NCBI GenBank assembly: GCA_019915135.1
Contig: JAHLMK010000013.1
Span: 186,001-250,000, forward strand
Direction of reading: 5' to 3'
From: Strobilurus pachycystidiatus
Taxonomy: Eukaryota; Basidiomycota; Agaricomycetes; Agaricales; Physalacriaceae
DNA: 64,000 nucleotides
Both the position numbers and the translations under genes were made by a program. Under the pieces are notes generated by a model. The model saw only the letters and a program-made list of their open reading frames with translations, ran no database searches and was not told the DNA's origin. Shown here in pieces: positions 34,580 through 46,955 of this stretch (position 1 is its first letter; every line of letters begins with the position of its first letter).

Positions 34580-34919
34580 GCAGGGCATGGCGTCCATTCA
34601 TTCTCCCAAAATCATTACGTTAGAGCACTATATGTTGGATCAAAGCGTGAATCAGTGGGTACTACTGATCGTCGTTTATTCACATAGTAATATACTGTAT
34701 TGTCTGTACATACTTCGACATAAACAAGGTGGAGAGGCAACGGAGGGGGACGCCAAAGTTGCTCTCAGTTCACGAACGCCATCAGTGCCACCGCTCTGAA
34801 AACTCTGTATCTCAATACGAAGCCTTCGGTGGCGATTATGTACATCTACATTAAGAATTATAAGTATCATACAGCTAAGGTGTCTCGAATACAACAACCC
34901 GAAAGTTTCAGTCTAAGTC

Positions 34920-37900
34920 TTAAGCCCGAACAGACTCAGCATGAAGCTCAGCACCAGGAACACCCTCTGTCTTCTTCTCCGAGAGCGCCGACGAGAATTT
35001 CGACTTGTTCTTCTTCTTCTCCGCCACAACTCCCTTCTCCTTATCACCAACGCTCGGCGGGACCGCAGCCTTGTCTTTGTCGGGCGTGACCGTCAAGAAA
35101 TTGATAACCGTCTGCCAGAGGTTGTTCCCAGTAACAGTGTGCTCATCCTGGAAGAACCCAAGGTCCGCAATCTTCGCCAGGCGCCGCGCCTCGTCTGTAT
35201 CGCGTCTCGATGCGATGCTGCTCGGCGGTGGGGTCTCATCCTCCAGAACCCAAGCCCAACTCCAGCTCCCCGTAGACGGTATAACACCATCCCCAATCCC
35301 AGCGCTGGCATGCGGCTTCCCCTGCTGCTCCAGCGTCTTCTCCAAAAGCGTCATGCTCCGCGCGATGTCCTTGCGCGCGCGCTGCATCTGGTTCTCCCGC
35401 AGCTTCTCCAGAGCATTGCTCGCGTGCGCGAACTTCCGGTCAAACTTGTCGAACCCCTCAAGGAAGCGGCGCATGTCCAGCTCGGACATCTGGCCAATGA
35501 AGCTCGCGGGGACCTTCATACCGTCCAGCTCTTCCTCCGGCTCCATAGGTCGGAGAACACCCTTCGTCGAAACGCGCTCTCTGATCATCGAGCCATCCCA
35601 AGCACCGGATTCCTTCAATCGCAATGAGACACACATGTATGAGATGCCGAGATACAGAAACTCACGAATCCGTCGATGTAGATCCCCGGCTCACCAGCCA
35701 TCATCTCCTCAGGTGCAATCGTGCTCGAACTCTCTGAGTCATGTCTCCCAAACCGTGGCCCACCTACATCACTCGAGGTCGAATCCTGACGAGCGGGATC
35801 AAGAGGGGGCAGAGGAGGGCTCGATTTGGGCGAGATGCTTTTCCGGTGCAAGGCGGATATTCCACTGCTGGTCTTTCGGTTAGGTTTCCGAAGGTCTACC
35901 GCCGAAGAGCTGTCCTCGGCCTCTGACGCATGAGATGACAACGAAGACGCCCTCTTGGGCGTCGACTTCCCGCTCCGTGGTGGTGTGGTTGGCGGCATTC
36001 CCGTAACGTGCTTCACAAAGTTCGCCATCGCGCGGAAGCAGTACTTGCCCGGGGTGGTGAACGAAAACAGGATGGGTATGACATGGGCGGTGTCTAAAGA
36101 ACAATAACAAGCTAACTCAATATCAATTTGGATATGAGACGGGTTCTTTCTCACCATCATACAGCTGCAAGTGCACTGGTGTAGCTTTGCACCTTTCCTC
36201 GATTCCATTGAGGACAGGATACATTTTCTTGGCATCTTCCGATATGGGGAAACGTTCCGGGTACGCAGCCTTGTGGGCACTAAGGGGACGGTAAGTCTCA
36301 GTCCAAGCATTACCTAGTTCCCCTCGGGTACTCACGTATATATGATCTCGTCACGGAGACACTCCTTGTCACTGACAATAACGTGCAAAGGCGGAAGTCC
36401 ACCCATGTACGAAAGACAGGGACTAATGAGAGCTGAATGAACTCATCAGTAAAGTATCCCATTCGAGCGCAACAGCCTACAGGACTAAACTCACGATGCT
36501 TCAAAAGTCGGTTCTCGGCATACATATGCAGTTGACGGTTGATTTCCAAAGTATCGCCACCCTCGGTCAGCAGTTTGATCGTCTGATGATCCTGCGAATC
36601 GATGGAGGGCAGAGGCGCCGTGGCGCCAACATTGATAGGCATGGTGCCCTGGGTGGCCGGCGAAGGGGTCGACAACGCGTCCGCGATAGTCGCAGGAGGA
36701 TCGTCCATCTTCATCGTCTGCCTGACACGCGACCTCAAGGACGCGTGCACCTTCTGCGTCACATCCTGCGACGGAGGCGGCCAAAGTAAACTCGGCTTCG
36801 ACATTGAAAGCCCATAATACGGAATGACATCGGTGTCGGTGTTTGTATGAACGCTTGGGAATGAATGGGTCAGACTAAGGGGACATCAGTCAGACCGGAA
36901 GTCATCCGTTAGTGAGAATGAATACACACTCGCTCCAGGGAGAGATGAGCACGCCACCAGCTGGAGGCGGAAGCCCGAGATCCCTGATCATTTGTAGCAA
37001 CGCGATGGTCATGCCTCCACCAGCCGAGTCACCGGATATAATCAAGTGCTTGGGATTGACTGGGCGATGGGTGGCCTCTGGGGGCGGGTTGATGAGGTAT
37101 AGATCTTGAAACCGTTCAGTATGCCGCAGTATTGAACCTCAATGAATGAGTGCATACATGAAGCTAATGCGTCTTGCAGAGCGCAGGGAAACGGGTATTG
37201 TGGCGCCAAGCGATAGTTTATGGCTAGCGGAAATCACATGAAGACGCAATTCAATACTGTCACAGTCGCACGCACCAAAAACGCGTCCGTTGATCTTGCG
37301 TGCGAAGCGCTGGATGCTATATCTGTGAGGGGCACGCTGAGCCAATGCGGCGTTGGAAACACGGGCCACATACCTTGTTTGGTCTACGCTGCCCATGTAA
37401 TATCCACCTGACAAAACATCAGATGGATTGAAGGTGACGGGAAGCAGGACATACCGCCGTGCAGATACAAGATGCAGCGCATCTCGTCCATATCCGACTC
37501 GTAATGTGCTGGTTCAGCGTCCGGCGAAGGGATGTCCCCATTCTTCTTCTGCGTCTTGTAACGCCGTTTCGCCTCTTGCCAGTCTTTCCGTGCGGTGATC
37601 CATTGTCCGTCAATTCTGTTTCAGCTTTAGTTTTGAATACCGAAAGCAGTATGCCGCGACGCACCCGTGGATACCACGTACTTGCCACCATTTTACGCCG
37701 CCGACTATTCGACGCGTGTGCTCTTCGCCGCCGAGGACTTTGATGAGGAGGATGGCGGCTTCATCGCAGCACGACATGGGGACGACGACTTTGACGACAT
37801 GGACCCACGGCGGAGAAGGCGTTGGAGCGTTACCAAATGCTGTGATAGTATTTAGATGTGGCAGGGAGTTAGGTGGTGATAATACAGACCTTGGACTTCT

Positions 37901-38205
37901 TCGATGGTGTGACTGAGACGCGGCGTCAAAGGGTCACCAAGCGTACATCGCGGACGAAGACTCACTACTGGCAAGTGTCTAGGAATTTCTGTAACGGCTC
38001 TGTGAGCAAGGAAACGTTACGCTGAGTGAGTGCTACGCACCCTGATGAGGCTGAACGCCTCGTCGTAGGCCAGCTCGTCCCGTCTGAGCTGAACCTTGGA
38101 CTTCTTGGATGCGTCGCGTCGGATGCGTTCAAAGTAGTGCTTGACCATCGTGTTGAGCAGGAGCGGGCCAGCCTTGAGGCTGACTTCTGCAGTGAGGTTG
38201 ACCAT
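34920..38205 (-). CDS. Alpha/beta hydrolase of hormone-sensitive-lipase type with long C-terminal extension
   Basis: Reading on minus: N-terminal helix region MVNLTAEVSLKAGPLLLNTM, later LHGGGYYMGSVD (oxyanion-hole HGGG, split by an intron), the nucleophile elbow ISGDSAGGGMTIALLQ with LISPWS, the acid loop near SDKECLRDE, and the His in TAHVIP. These are the elements of an HSL/Abhydrolase_3 esterase or lipase. After the catalytic His the protein continues for several hundred residues: a Ser/Pro-rich linker (SGKSTPKRASSLSSHASE), then a helical part (MRRFLEGFDKFDRKFAHASNALEKLRENQ) and a Lys-rich end. The extension may anchor or regulate the enzyme on lipid droplets or membranes; that is inference. 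Roughly ten introns; TAA at 34920-34922. Confidence 0.82.
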
Positions 38206-39851
38206 GGCGACAGGGAATTTGCAGGAGCAAGCGAAGTAGTTGTGTGCTTCCCATATATATCATGACGGAGGAAATATTGCGGTCCTGGTCCTCGGTAGGA
38301 CACCAAATCAGGAAGACGGGGCCGTTGAACCTGTGCCACAATCATCTGCGTTGTTGACAGTGACAATGGGCGCCAATGACGAAAATGCGGGCATGGTCGA
38401 AAGAACGCAGCGCTGTTGCGGTCAAACGCCCGAAGACGCCGTGGTGGTAGGAGACAAGCCGATCAGCGCCGCCGTGCGCGGGTCCAGATCACTTTCTATA
38501 GCAAAGCGGGCCGCCTGCCAGATAAATTTGGTCGCCGTATCCGCAGGTGGACGTCTACGGTCTTCTCACCTTCCTCCTTCTCCAGTGGTCACCGACCCGG
38601 CGACACTGTGCATGCGATTATTACCTACAGCACACCTTGGTCCCGGAACGCATCCTCAAAGTAGTTCTGGATCGTGTTTCTGGTTTCCCACAGGCATATC
38701 TTACCTGCTGGCCAAAAAGCTTGGCGTGGATCTACCTAGATCTCAATACATGCGCGTGTCGGCCACGCCAATTCGCGTACTTGCACGCTTTACAGCTGAC
38801 TACAAATCGATAGGCGGCTCGCAGTCAACGTCGTGGTTGATCGTCAAAATTGAATGGTCCTGAACAGGAATCCCGCCGGACAATCACGTAGGTCAGAACC
38901 CGCATATGTAGTCACCTGTAAGTACTGTAGGTCATGTTGTTGCTCAACTGTTGCTGATCCTGAAATCCGGCAGGTGTGTTTCTGTTCTCTCAGACATTCG
39001 ATTCGATGATACTAAGTGAGATTCTTTCTGACGCAAACAAGGCGTGGACTCCTCCCGAACGCGGATGTACCCGGACGTGCCACTCTTCTGCCATTCTTGT
39101 CAGACACCGTATCGCTTCCCCAGCCCGTCTCGGACTTACCTCTCGACTCTATATGACCAGCTCCACTTCTCCAACGGACCGCTATCGAGAGAGGATGCAG
39201 AGACAATCGCGACCGAGGTCATTCCAGGCATGATGAGTGGACTCTCCTCTGTTGGGCCTAACATAGAGTGAACGCCTCATGTCTGCCGAGCGAGACTGCA
39301 GGCCCGTGGCTTCTCAGCCAAGTTCGTCGCCATTGTCCTCTCTATTGTTGTGAGAGGGGACGAGCTATCGTTCTGAGCCGGCCCAACTTCCAGCTGTAGT
39401 TGACGTCTAGTATCTGATCAACAAAGAGCTTGTCAATAGAATTGAAGAACTGAGCGAAGAGTTCCTCGCAGCTCCAGGGCGGCATAATGAGGGATCATAA
39501 GGCCAGTCTGGAAAATTAATCTCATGCACTTCTCTAGCGAAGGATTCCTGAGGCATGAGGGAAAAAACCATCCAAGATGCCACAGTGCCATCGGATCCGG
39601 AACACAAGTCGTCGCTGGAGTCGACAAGAGGAAGGCATTTCTTGATCAATGTGAAATGATCACGAAATCGGAGGCTCTCTACTTATGAGCGAGGAAGACG
39701 CGAGATGTCTCGGAGGGTAACAATCGCACGATGATGGAGAAAGGCAAGAGCGACAACACATTGAACAATGGCGAATTGCCAGGGCGGAATTGCGCGGGCC
39801 GGCACCCCGGCGGCGCACACAAGTTCATCGACCACCACCACAATCAGCAGC
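38206..39851. other. Intergenic with coding-like fragments, unrecognised
   Basis: Three frames between 38240 and 38870 give coding-like pieces that would need frame changes to join (LPDKFG, YGLLTFLLLQW, GISYLLAKKLGVDLPRSQYM). Another piece lies at 39044-39271 (LSREDAETIATEVIPGMMSG). I cannot name a family. They may be remnants of one or two decayed genes. Confidence 0.35.
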
Positions 39852-41000
39852 ATGTCTCCCTCAAAGGCAAGTGATTTTACGTCTTTCATTGCTAGCATTG
39901 TCTTTCTTATCCCTCTCAGCCACCTGTTGTACTGTTGACCATTCTGGAAGATTCCGAGCTCTATAAGAAAGCCTCGCCACATGAGCTCCTTATCGGCCTC
40001 AGACGCGCCTCTCAACCCACTGTCATCTGCGCCAACCTTAACGAACTCCTCGATGCTCTTGAAGCATCCACTCCGCCACGCGCCATCTTCGTCCAGGACG
40101 CGGGGATTGCCTATCCTCAAGTCGCACCATACATCGACCCTCTCGTAGACTACACCCGCAGCGGAGGCACAGTTATCATCGGATGGAATTTTGGCGGTGA
40201 CCTCCCACCCGACTTGTCCGGCCCATTTTTCCAACGCTGGGGCCTCCCATGGACATTTGGCTCCTCCTTCCGTACCACTTTCCACCGCAACGACGACGCG
40301 GACTGGCCCAGCGTCAACCGCGCCGGCCTCTGCGACTCGTACAGCGCCAAATCCATTTCCCTTCTCAACGTCGCGTCTGCACACGCGTTGTATACCCCTT
40401 CATCCGCGTCATACGTTGAGTCTGATGTCTTCCCGGAAGACTTCTGTCCCGTCGATGTCAAGGAGGCTGCCGTTGCTTTCACGCGCGTCGGGAACGGACT
40501 CCTGGGCTACACAGGCGATGGCAATGACGAGGTGGAGACCACCAAGATACATCTCGCCATGCTTGGCCTGCCGCACGATTTCCTAGTCGCTCCTCCTCCT
40601 AGCCGTCATCGCTTTGGGGTCAGCATAGCTGGCGGACGTGCGAACGATCCCGAAACCACAGCAGTGTACACCGACTCAGTCATGCAGGCGGGCAAAGAGG
40701 CGTACAGCGGGATCCGGATCGCTGGACAACCTCCTTTGTACGCGCCGGTCTCGGACATGACCGTACCATGGAGACAGCGAGGGCCCGGGAGCGGTCCTCC
40801 AGAGCCTGACCCGAATGCTTGTCACGCGTGTGGCAAATTTGCGACGGCCCGTTGTGGTAAATGTAAGAAGGTCAAGTACTGTGGTGCTGCTCATCAGAGG
40901 CAGGTTTGTGCATTTGTCGTCTTTGAGTCCGAGAATATACTACTGACCTGTATTGAAGCATTGGAAACACCACAAGGCCGATTGCAAGGCGAATTCGTGA
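39852..41000 (+). CDS. MYND zinc-finger protein
   Basis: Exons 39852-39866, 39920-40903 and 40959-41000 give 346 residues. The first 300 residues have an alpha/beta look: VVLLTILEDSELYKKASPHE, AIFVQDAGIAYPQVAP, GGTVIIGWNFGGDLPP; they resemble a Rossmann-like domain without a name I can give. The C-terminus is a MYND finger: CHACGKFATARCGKCKKVKYC, then after an intron HWKHHKADC, with the full set of Cys/His ligands. MYND fingers mediate protein-protein contacts, often in transcription or chromatin complexes. Intron 1 (39867-39919) has a GCAAGT donor; it joins a five-residue first exon (MSPSK) to PPVVLL. Function beyond binding is unknown. Confidence 0.85.
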
Positions 41001-41260
41001 ACTTCGAACTGTCTTCTTGCTTCACTCTCCTTGTTGTAAATCTCAATGGAATCTGTATAACCAGAAATCTGCTCTAATCTGCACACGATTGACCTATTTA
41101 CAATTGACAGGACGTCACGTCCTCAAAACAGGCTCAGTACTGTCCTCGTATGACCATCAGGTGGGATTACAGTTTAGATGTAGCATCACTTGAAGGTAAA
41201 AGTACATACGCAATCTGATAGGACGAAAGCTAAGCTCAACAAGTCTGCCGAGACTCGAGA

Positions 41261-42601
41261 TCATCGACACACTCCCTCAAGCCAGAGGGATGTCAATGCC
41301 TCCCAAGGCCCAATTCCATACGGACCGAGAACTGTGGCGGCAGGCCAAGTGCCATCGTCGAAATCGGGCTCTTCAAACCCAGCCGGAACGCCAGTGAACG
41401 CCTTCCAAGTGTTATCGGCAACAAAGGTCTTGGTTGTTCCATCGCTGTACGCGATAGAAATCATCACGATTAACCCTGCCGGTCCTCCTGGAGGCACATT
41501 GACCCCATTTACGGCAAACACGTTCTCGTAGGGGTCAAGTTGGGCGATGTAATACGCCTGAGCCGTCGTGAAGTCAGCTCCGCTGCCGACGGTTGCGCCG
41601 TTGACATAGAGTGTATATTGATTGTCGCTGTGAAGCAAGGTCATCTCCTCGGCAGAGCAATGCAGAAAGGGGGCAAGAACGTACGCGGTCACTACTACCT
41701 TGGCACATACGGCTTGCTTGCCGCATGGCTCCGTGATGGTCTTCCGGAAAGCACGAGCACCAATAGGTGCTGATCCTTCGACATTCTCGTTTGTCCAGAT
41801 CCAGTTCGTCTGGGTCAGGTCAAGGAGAGGGGGTGGTTCTGTCGGGCCCCATGGCAATGCGCCATCTATGTCTTGCTGGCTCGCAGAGTTCCAAGATGAA
41901 TCGTCAGTGGCGGGATCTTGGAACCCAGAGGGAGTTGTGGATTGGAGAGTCTTCCACGAGGAATCAGTGTCGAAGGTCCCTGATGTACCATCCGTGTACT
42001 CCACCAGGATCACAGCAATGAGACCAGCGGAGCCGCCAACATTGGTGGCATTGACGGCAAAGACATTGTCTCCAGAGTCTTTGAGAGCGACGGTGTAAAC
42101 TTGCGAAGCCGTGAAATCCTGGCCCCCGCCGAGATGAACTCCATTGACGTAAAAGTCATAAGCGTCGTCCCCAATAGTAATATCGCAAGTCAGCCGAGTG
42201 ATGCTACGAAGAGACTGTAGGACTTACGCAGACACGAGGATTGTGGCACAGACCGGTGACAGGGAACCTGTGGATAGAGTCTTCCGAAACGGACGAGAGC
42301 CTATGGGAGCCACCCCGCCTGGGAAGCCCTCTTCACCCGTCCAGATCCATTGAGCATTCCCAAATAACAAGGTTGGCGCTGCGGCTCTTGAGCTCACGGA
42401 GCGTGCGGCATTGACTATACGCATGCTGAAAAAGAAAAAAAGATCCGAAGAAATCGACTGATACATACCCTGGAGAAGATTGGGTGGAATAACAGCCAAG
42501 GATACGCAGAGCAGCAGCGAGAATACGCTCAAAACTAAGGGCGCGAGAATTGAGCAGTTGGGGCGTCGAAACAAGAGTGACACCGTACCACTTGAGAACA
42601 T
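41261..42601 (-). CDS. Secreted tandem beta-sandwich repeat protein, copy C (two lesions)
   Basis: Exons on minus: 42601-42589, 42534-42469, 42414-42227, about 42170-41685, 41627-41261. A signal peptide (VLSVFSLLLCVSLAVIPP) precedes two repeats with WIWTGEEGFPGG, PFRKTL, YVNGVHLGGG, FAVNATNVGG, YTDGT and FDTDSSWKTL, then WIWTNENVEGSAPIG and YTLYVNGATVGSG. The nearest relative is copy D. Two oddities: the acceptor of intron 3 should be at 42171-42172 but reads GG, not AG, and no other AG keeps the frame; and near the C-terminus the frame has slipped so that the usual ending ...IPLA is replaced by LWLEGVCR. It is probably inactivated or mis-spliced. TATA-like TATATAA lies at about 42650-42657 on minus. 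Confidence 0.78.
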
Positions 42602-43872
42602 GCTGAATGAGTGCAATGATCGTAAAAGAAGGTCTTGACTGTTGCCGCATTATATAGACCTATGACTAGCTGACCAGACCAGCATCCCATTGAGTTGGAC
42701 GAGTAGCCTATTGAGCCGGACTCAGTGCAGTAGCACCGAAACATGAAGGAAGTAGGGCTCGCCGGTACCCACTGGCAGTCATGCTTTGCTATCAACGTGG
42801 ACACACGACTGATATAGGGACTCTGAATGAGTGGAACAGGACGCCATCAGGTTCTGCCGATGACAAGTCGAATGGAATGATTATTGGTTTTCAAGGCACC
42901 ATACAACGGTGAAAGAGAACGTGTGTGCACAACCGGAGGATACATACCGTGTCCTGTATCAGAGAAAACGGCTCGAGTGAGGACTCTTGGGAGCCAGTTG
43001 ACCATATCATGAGTATGATCCTTGATCATGCGTAGACCTAGGTCTGTTGTTCATACTAGTACGTCAACACTGCGGTCTAGGACAGTGTCACAGTATCGTT
43101 CAGCGGGTCCTGAAAAGCACTTCAATTTCACAAGGTTACTTCCAGTACAAACGACGCGTACCACAAAAATTGTGAGAGTACGTTTTAGACCCAAAGTGAC
43201 GATTCAACTTGCTAGCTGCAAGGTACTCGATCCTCTTCTGCGTGGTTGTCGGCGCTGTTCTTGTCTTATTCTTTTTTCGGAACTTGGAATACCTGTGATA
43301 CAAGGCTGATAACTGCGATGTTTCGACGGAGTATATCGCTCCAGAGTTCATTGTGAGATGGATCAGAGAAGAGGCTCTTGAGCGTGAATTCAACTGTACA
43401 AGAAGATATCGAGCTACGGGCCAGTGGTCGCGAATGTGAATTGTCTTGTAACGAATTCTCGGAGGCTCAGCAGAAGCGTTGAGCATTTGACGTCTGCAGG
43501 TCGAGTAGAGCGGTCCAAGCCAAAATAGAGCTACTACAGAGAGACTCCAAGCAATGAGAGCGAAGCACGATAACAATCACTGTAGCACTGTCAGGAGAGA
43601 TACTTGTAGTCAGCCCACACCTAACCTAGCTCAGAACTAGTGGTGTATGTGAAGGCTCGGGTGCCGGCTCAGAGGTGGCTATAGAGATCCTTGGGTAAGG
43701 TAGCTGACTTCTCCGTAAATACAATCGTCTTTGGGAGACTGGGAATCGCATTGTGACCGAGAAAGACAAGCACGGAAGATGAGCTGTCCCGGAGATCCGG
43801 TGCGCACGGCGGATGCCGTGCCTGCCTGTGTCATATGCAAACGCCAGTACGCTGGCTTCACCACCGACCACC
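42602..43872. other. Promoter-side intergenic region, no gene recognised
   Basis: It separates the divergent starts of secreted gene C and the amino acid transporter. A minus-strand frame at 43136-43576 has no motif or splice partners. Confidence 0.45.
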
Positions 43873-46311
43873 ATGTCAACTCCCAGCCAACCAGTCCTTA
43901 TACGCGGGCGACCGTCGGCTCCTGAGAGCACGAAGGGCTCGAAGGGCTCAACGCCGTTGGGCACGCCCGATCTTCGTGCATTGAGGGCGCAATATGCAGC
44001 TATGGGTACACCATCGTCAACCTCACTGTCCATTCCACCACGCTCTATACCCACGAGAACAGGGTCTCCTGCTATATCTCTGGCGGCCGCCTCCTCCAAC
44101 GGCTCTGTGCCCACCATAGGTGGACTCAGCGCGCAGAGACCGTCTCCAGAAGCCAGAATCAGTACACCGCTTCCCCCAGACATCGACGAGCTGCCTGAGG
44201 AGGAGAAACTGCGTGTTTTGAGACGGCATCTGGTGTCGAAGCAGGAGCGGAAGCGGAGCAATGGCGAGCTAAATCCGTTGGCAGCATCCCACACGGTGAC
44301 TCATGAGCGCGAGGACACCGAACCCTTCCCCGTCCATTATCATGTTCCTGGCGCGGATGTAACGTGTGTTTAGTTTTGCCGTTCCTGTACATCTACTCAT
44401 TCCTTGCAGGCATGACATCTACAAGTACCAGTCTAGCCAAGGCAAGGGCCGGTCGCGCGCCGCCTCCTTCTCTGGCCCGTCACCGCCCGTAGATCCTGCG
44501 TTCGAGCATATTCATGAACCAGGCGGTTTCCGCCGTAATTACGTTCTTCTGCGTGCGCCGCAAGACGGTAATGAAGACCCACAATTCGTTAACAACTTTG
44601 TCGACTTCTTGTATCTGTTCGGGCACTTCGTAAGCCTCTTGTTGGTTCTATCGTCCCTTTGCTTACGTACCTCTAGGCTGGTGAAGACCTCGAAGAGGAC
44701 GAAGAGGAACAAGAAGGCGACCTTGAAGGTCAAACACAAGACGATCTCACCGAAACAGCGCCCTTGCTGGGTCATAAACCCAACCTCGTCCGCTCAAGGT
44801 CGCGTTCAAGGCGACGTGCGGCGTCGCCTGGACCTCATGGAAATGCCACAGTCACTCAGGCTGTACTCATGGTATGCTCGACATCATTCTGTGATAACCA
44901 CATGCTTCTGATCGCTATCTAGCTTCTCAAAGCCTTTATCGGGACTGGTGTCCTCTTCCTTGGCAGAGCATTCTTCAACGGCGGTATCCTCTTCTCGGCT
45001 CTCCTTTTCATATTCATTGCGGCAATCTCCCTCTATTCGTTCATTCTCCTCGTTCACACAAAATTCGTGGTTTCAGGTAGTTTCGGTGACATTGGTGGAA
45101 CTTTATATGGCAACTGGATGCGCCAACTCATTTTGGCATCCATTGTCGTATCACAAATGGGTTTCTGCGGGGCCTACATGATCTTTGTCGCGGAGAACAT
45201 GCAGGCCTTTGTAATGGGGGTGACGCATTGCGCAAAGATCATCGGCGTGCAGTACTTCATCTTCATGCAACTCATTGTCTTCCTTCCTCTTGTCCTTATC
45301 CGCGATCTTGCAAAGTTGAGCACCACTGCTCTCATCGCGGATGTCTTCATTCTGGCCGGGCTGGTGTACATCTTCAGCAGTGAGATTAATATCATTTCCG
45401 AACGTGGAATACAAGAAGTGGCTCTATTCAATCCAAAGGATTTCCCGCTCTTCGTCGGGTTCGTTTCAATCACCTGCGTTTCAATCATCCGCTCATCTCA
45501 CTTTATTCTAGGACTGCTGTTTTTTCATTCGAGGGTATCGGCTTGGTGGGTGTTCTTCGCGTTGTTCAATGAGCCATTCCTCATAACGTCATATAGGTTA
45601 TTCCAATCACCGATGCTATGAAGGAGCCCAAGAAGTTCCCTGCAGTCATTTCAGCTGTAATGGCGGGCCTAGTCGTTCTTTTTGGTGGAGCAGGAGCCCT
45701 TGCCTACCTCACCTTTGGCTCCGATATCAAGACCGTCGTCCTTGTCAATCTTGATACCACCAAGCCTATGGTTCAAGCCGTTCAGTTTTTGTATTCGGTT
45801 GCCATCATGCTCTCGGTTCCGCTTCAGCTCTTCCCGGCAGTTAGGATCATGGAGAACGGATTGTTCGTGCGCAGTGGCAAGACCAGCACTCGCGTCAAGT
45901 GGCTCAAGAACTTCTTCCGCTTCTTCGTGGTTCTCGTCACAACCCTGATCAGTTGGGCCGGAGCGGCTGACCTGGACAAGTTTGTGGCATTCGTCGGATG
46001 CTTCGCTTGGTAAGGACCTTTTTGGTATCGCGTCTTATCGGGCTCATCTCTGATTCAAGTGTCCCGCTATGCTACGTTTACCCCGCCATGCTGCACTACA
46101 AGGCTGTCGCCCACACGCGTAGCGAGAAACTGAAGGACATCGCGATGATGGTATTTGGAATGATCGCGGCTGTCTACACCACGATACAAACCGTGAGGGT
46201 AAGTCTATATCTTCATACTTTCGAATTCATCAGTGGTTAACGCGAATTCAGTTGATGCTCGAGCCCGAAGTCGGTGATCCAGCGCTTGGAACTTGCGATC
46301 CTGGTCTATAG
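43873..46311 (+). CDS. Vacuolar amino acid transporter, AVT3/AVT4-like (AAAP family)
   Basis: Eight exons (43873-44363, 44410-44629, 44677-44871, 44923-45458, 45512-45545, 45597-46009, 46060-46198, 46252-46311) splice in frame to 695 residues. The first 330 residues are a hydrophilic, Ser/Pro-rich cytosolic domain (PPDIDELPEEEKLRVLRRHL), including an acidic stretch EEDEEEQEGD. Then come about eleven transmembrane helices starting at VLMLLKAFIGTGVLFLGRAF, with GSFGDIGGTLYG, SQMGFCGAYMIFVAEN, TAVFSFEGIGLVIPI and MKEPKKFPAVISAVM. These are signature blocks of fungal Avt3/Avt4, exporters of neutral and basic amino acids from the vacuole. The long N-terminus is typical of the fungal proteins and probably regulatory. 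Confidence 0.93.
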
Positions 46312-46955
46312 AATGGTTTGGCTTGGGCGACGTTCTGATCTAGATCATATATGTATCTGGCAGACACATAATATGGTAGGTTTAGAGGTACCAACAGCCT
46401 AATCTAATACAATATGACTGTGGACTCAATCTGTTGGATACCTGTCAACGCATGCTGGTGATCTGGGGTGACCATTGAAAGTGGCGAATGGCGTCAGAGT
46501 GTTGACTTTCTGAACTCGTTGAGACAGCCTGTTTGGACCTTGGCACGTCCACCCACCACATGGCCTGTCCTTTTCTGAGCGTGTACGCCGAATGAATGTA
46601 TGTTCATTCTTTCATTCTGTTCATGAACCGCGCAACAAGAAGGTGAAGCCCTGGAGTCCTCTGAGGTCGCCCAAATGGTAATATCTCAGCGTAATGAAGC
46701 TATGTTGATGAGGTGGTAGCATCCCATGAGCTAATAAAATACAGCAGCTCATGGCATGTAGGTGACTCGACCGGCTCGATTTGCTTTCCTGTTAGAGGAA
46801 CCACCGTTGGTGTCGGATCCTAACTGGCAACGCGGTAAGTGGCAGGGATTCGGAATCTGTTTGGGACACGAAATACGACCACGTGTGTGCGCATTCCGAT
46901 TAACTGGTTCATATAAGAACGATCGACTCGTTGATAAACTTGCTCCCCTACCACT
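46312..46955. other. Intergenic, no gene recognised
   Basis: Contains the transporter 3' flank, a small palindromic AATGAA..TTCATT sequence near 46590-46615 and a TATATAA-like element near 46913 upstream of the next gene. No coding signal. Confidence 0.45.
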
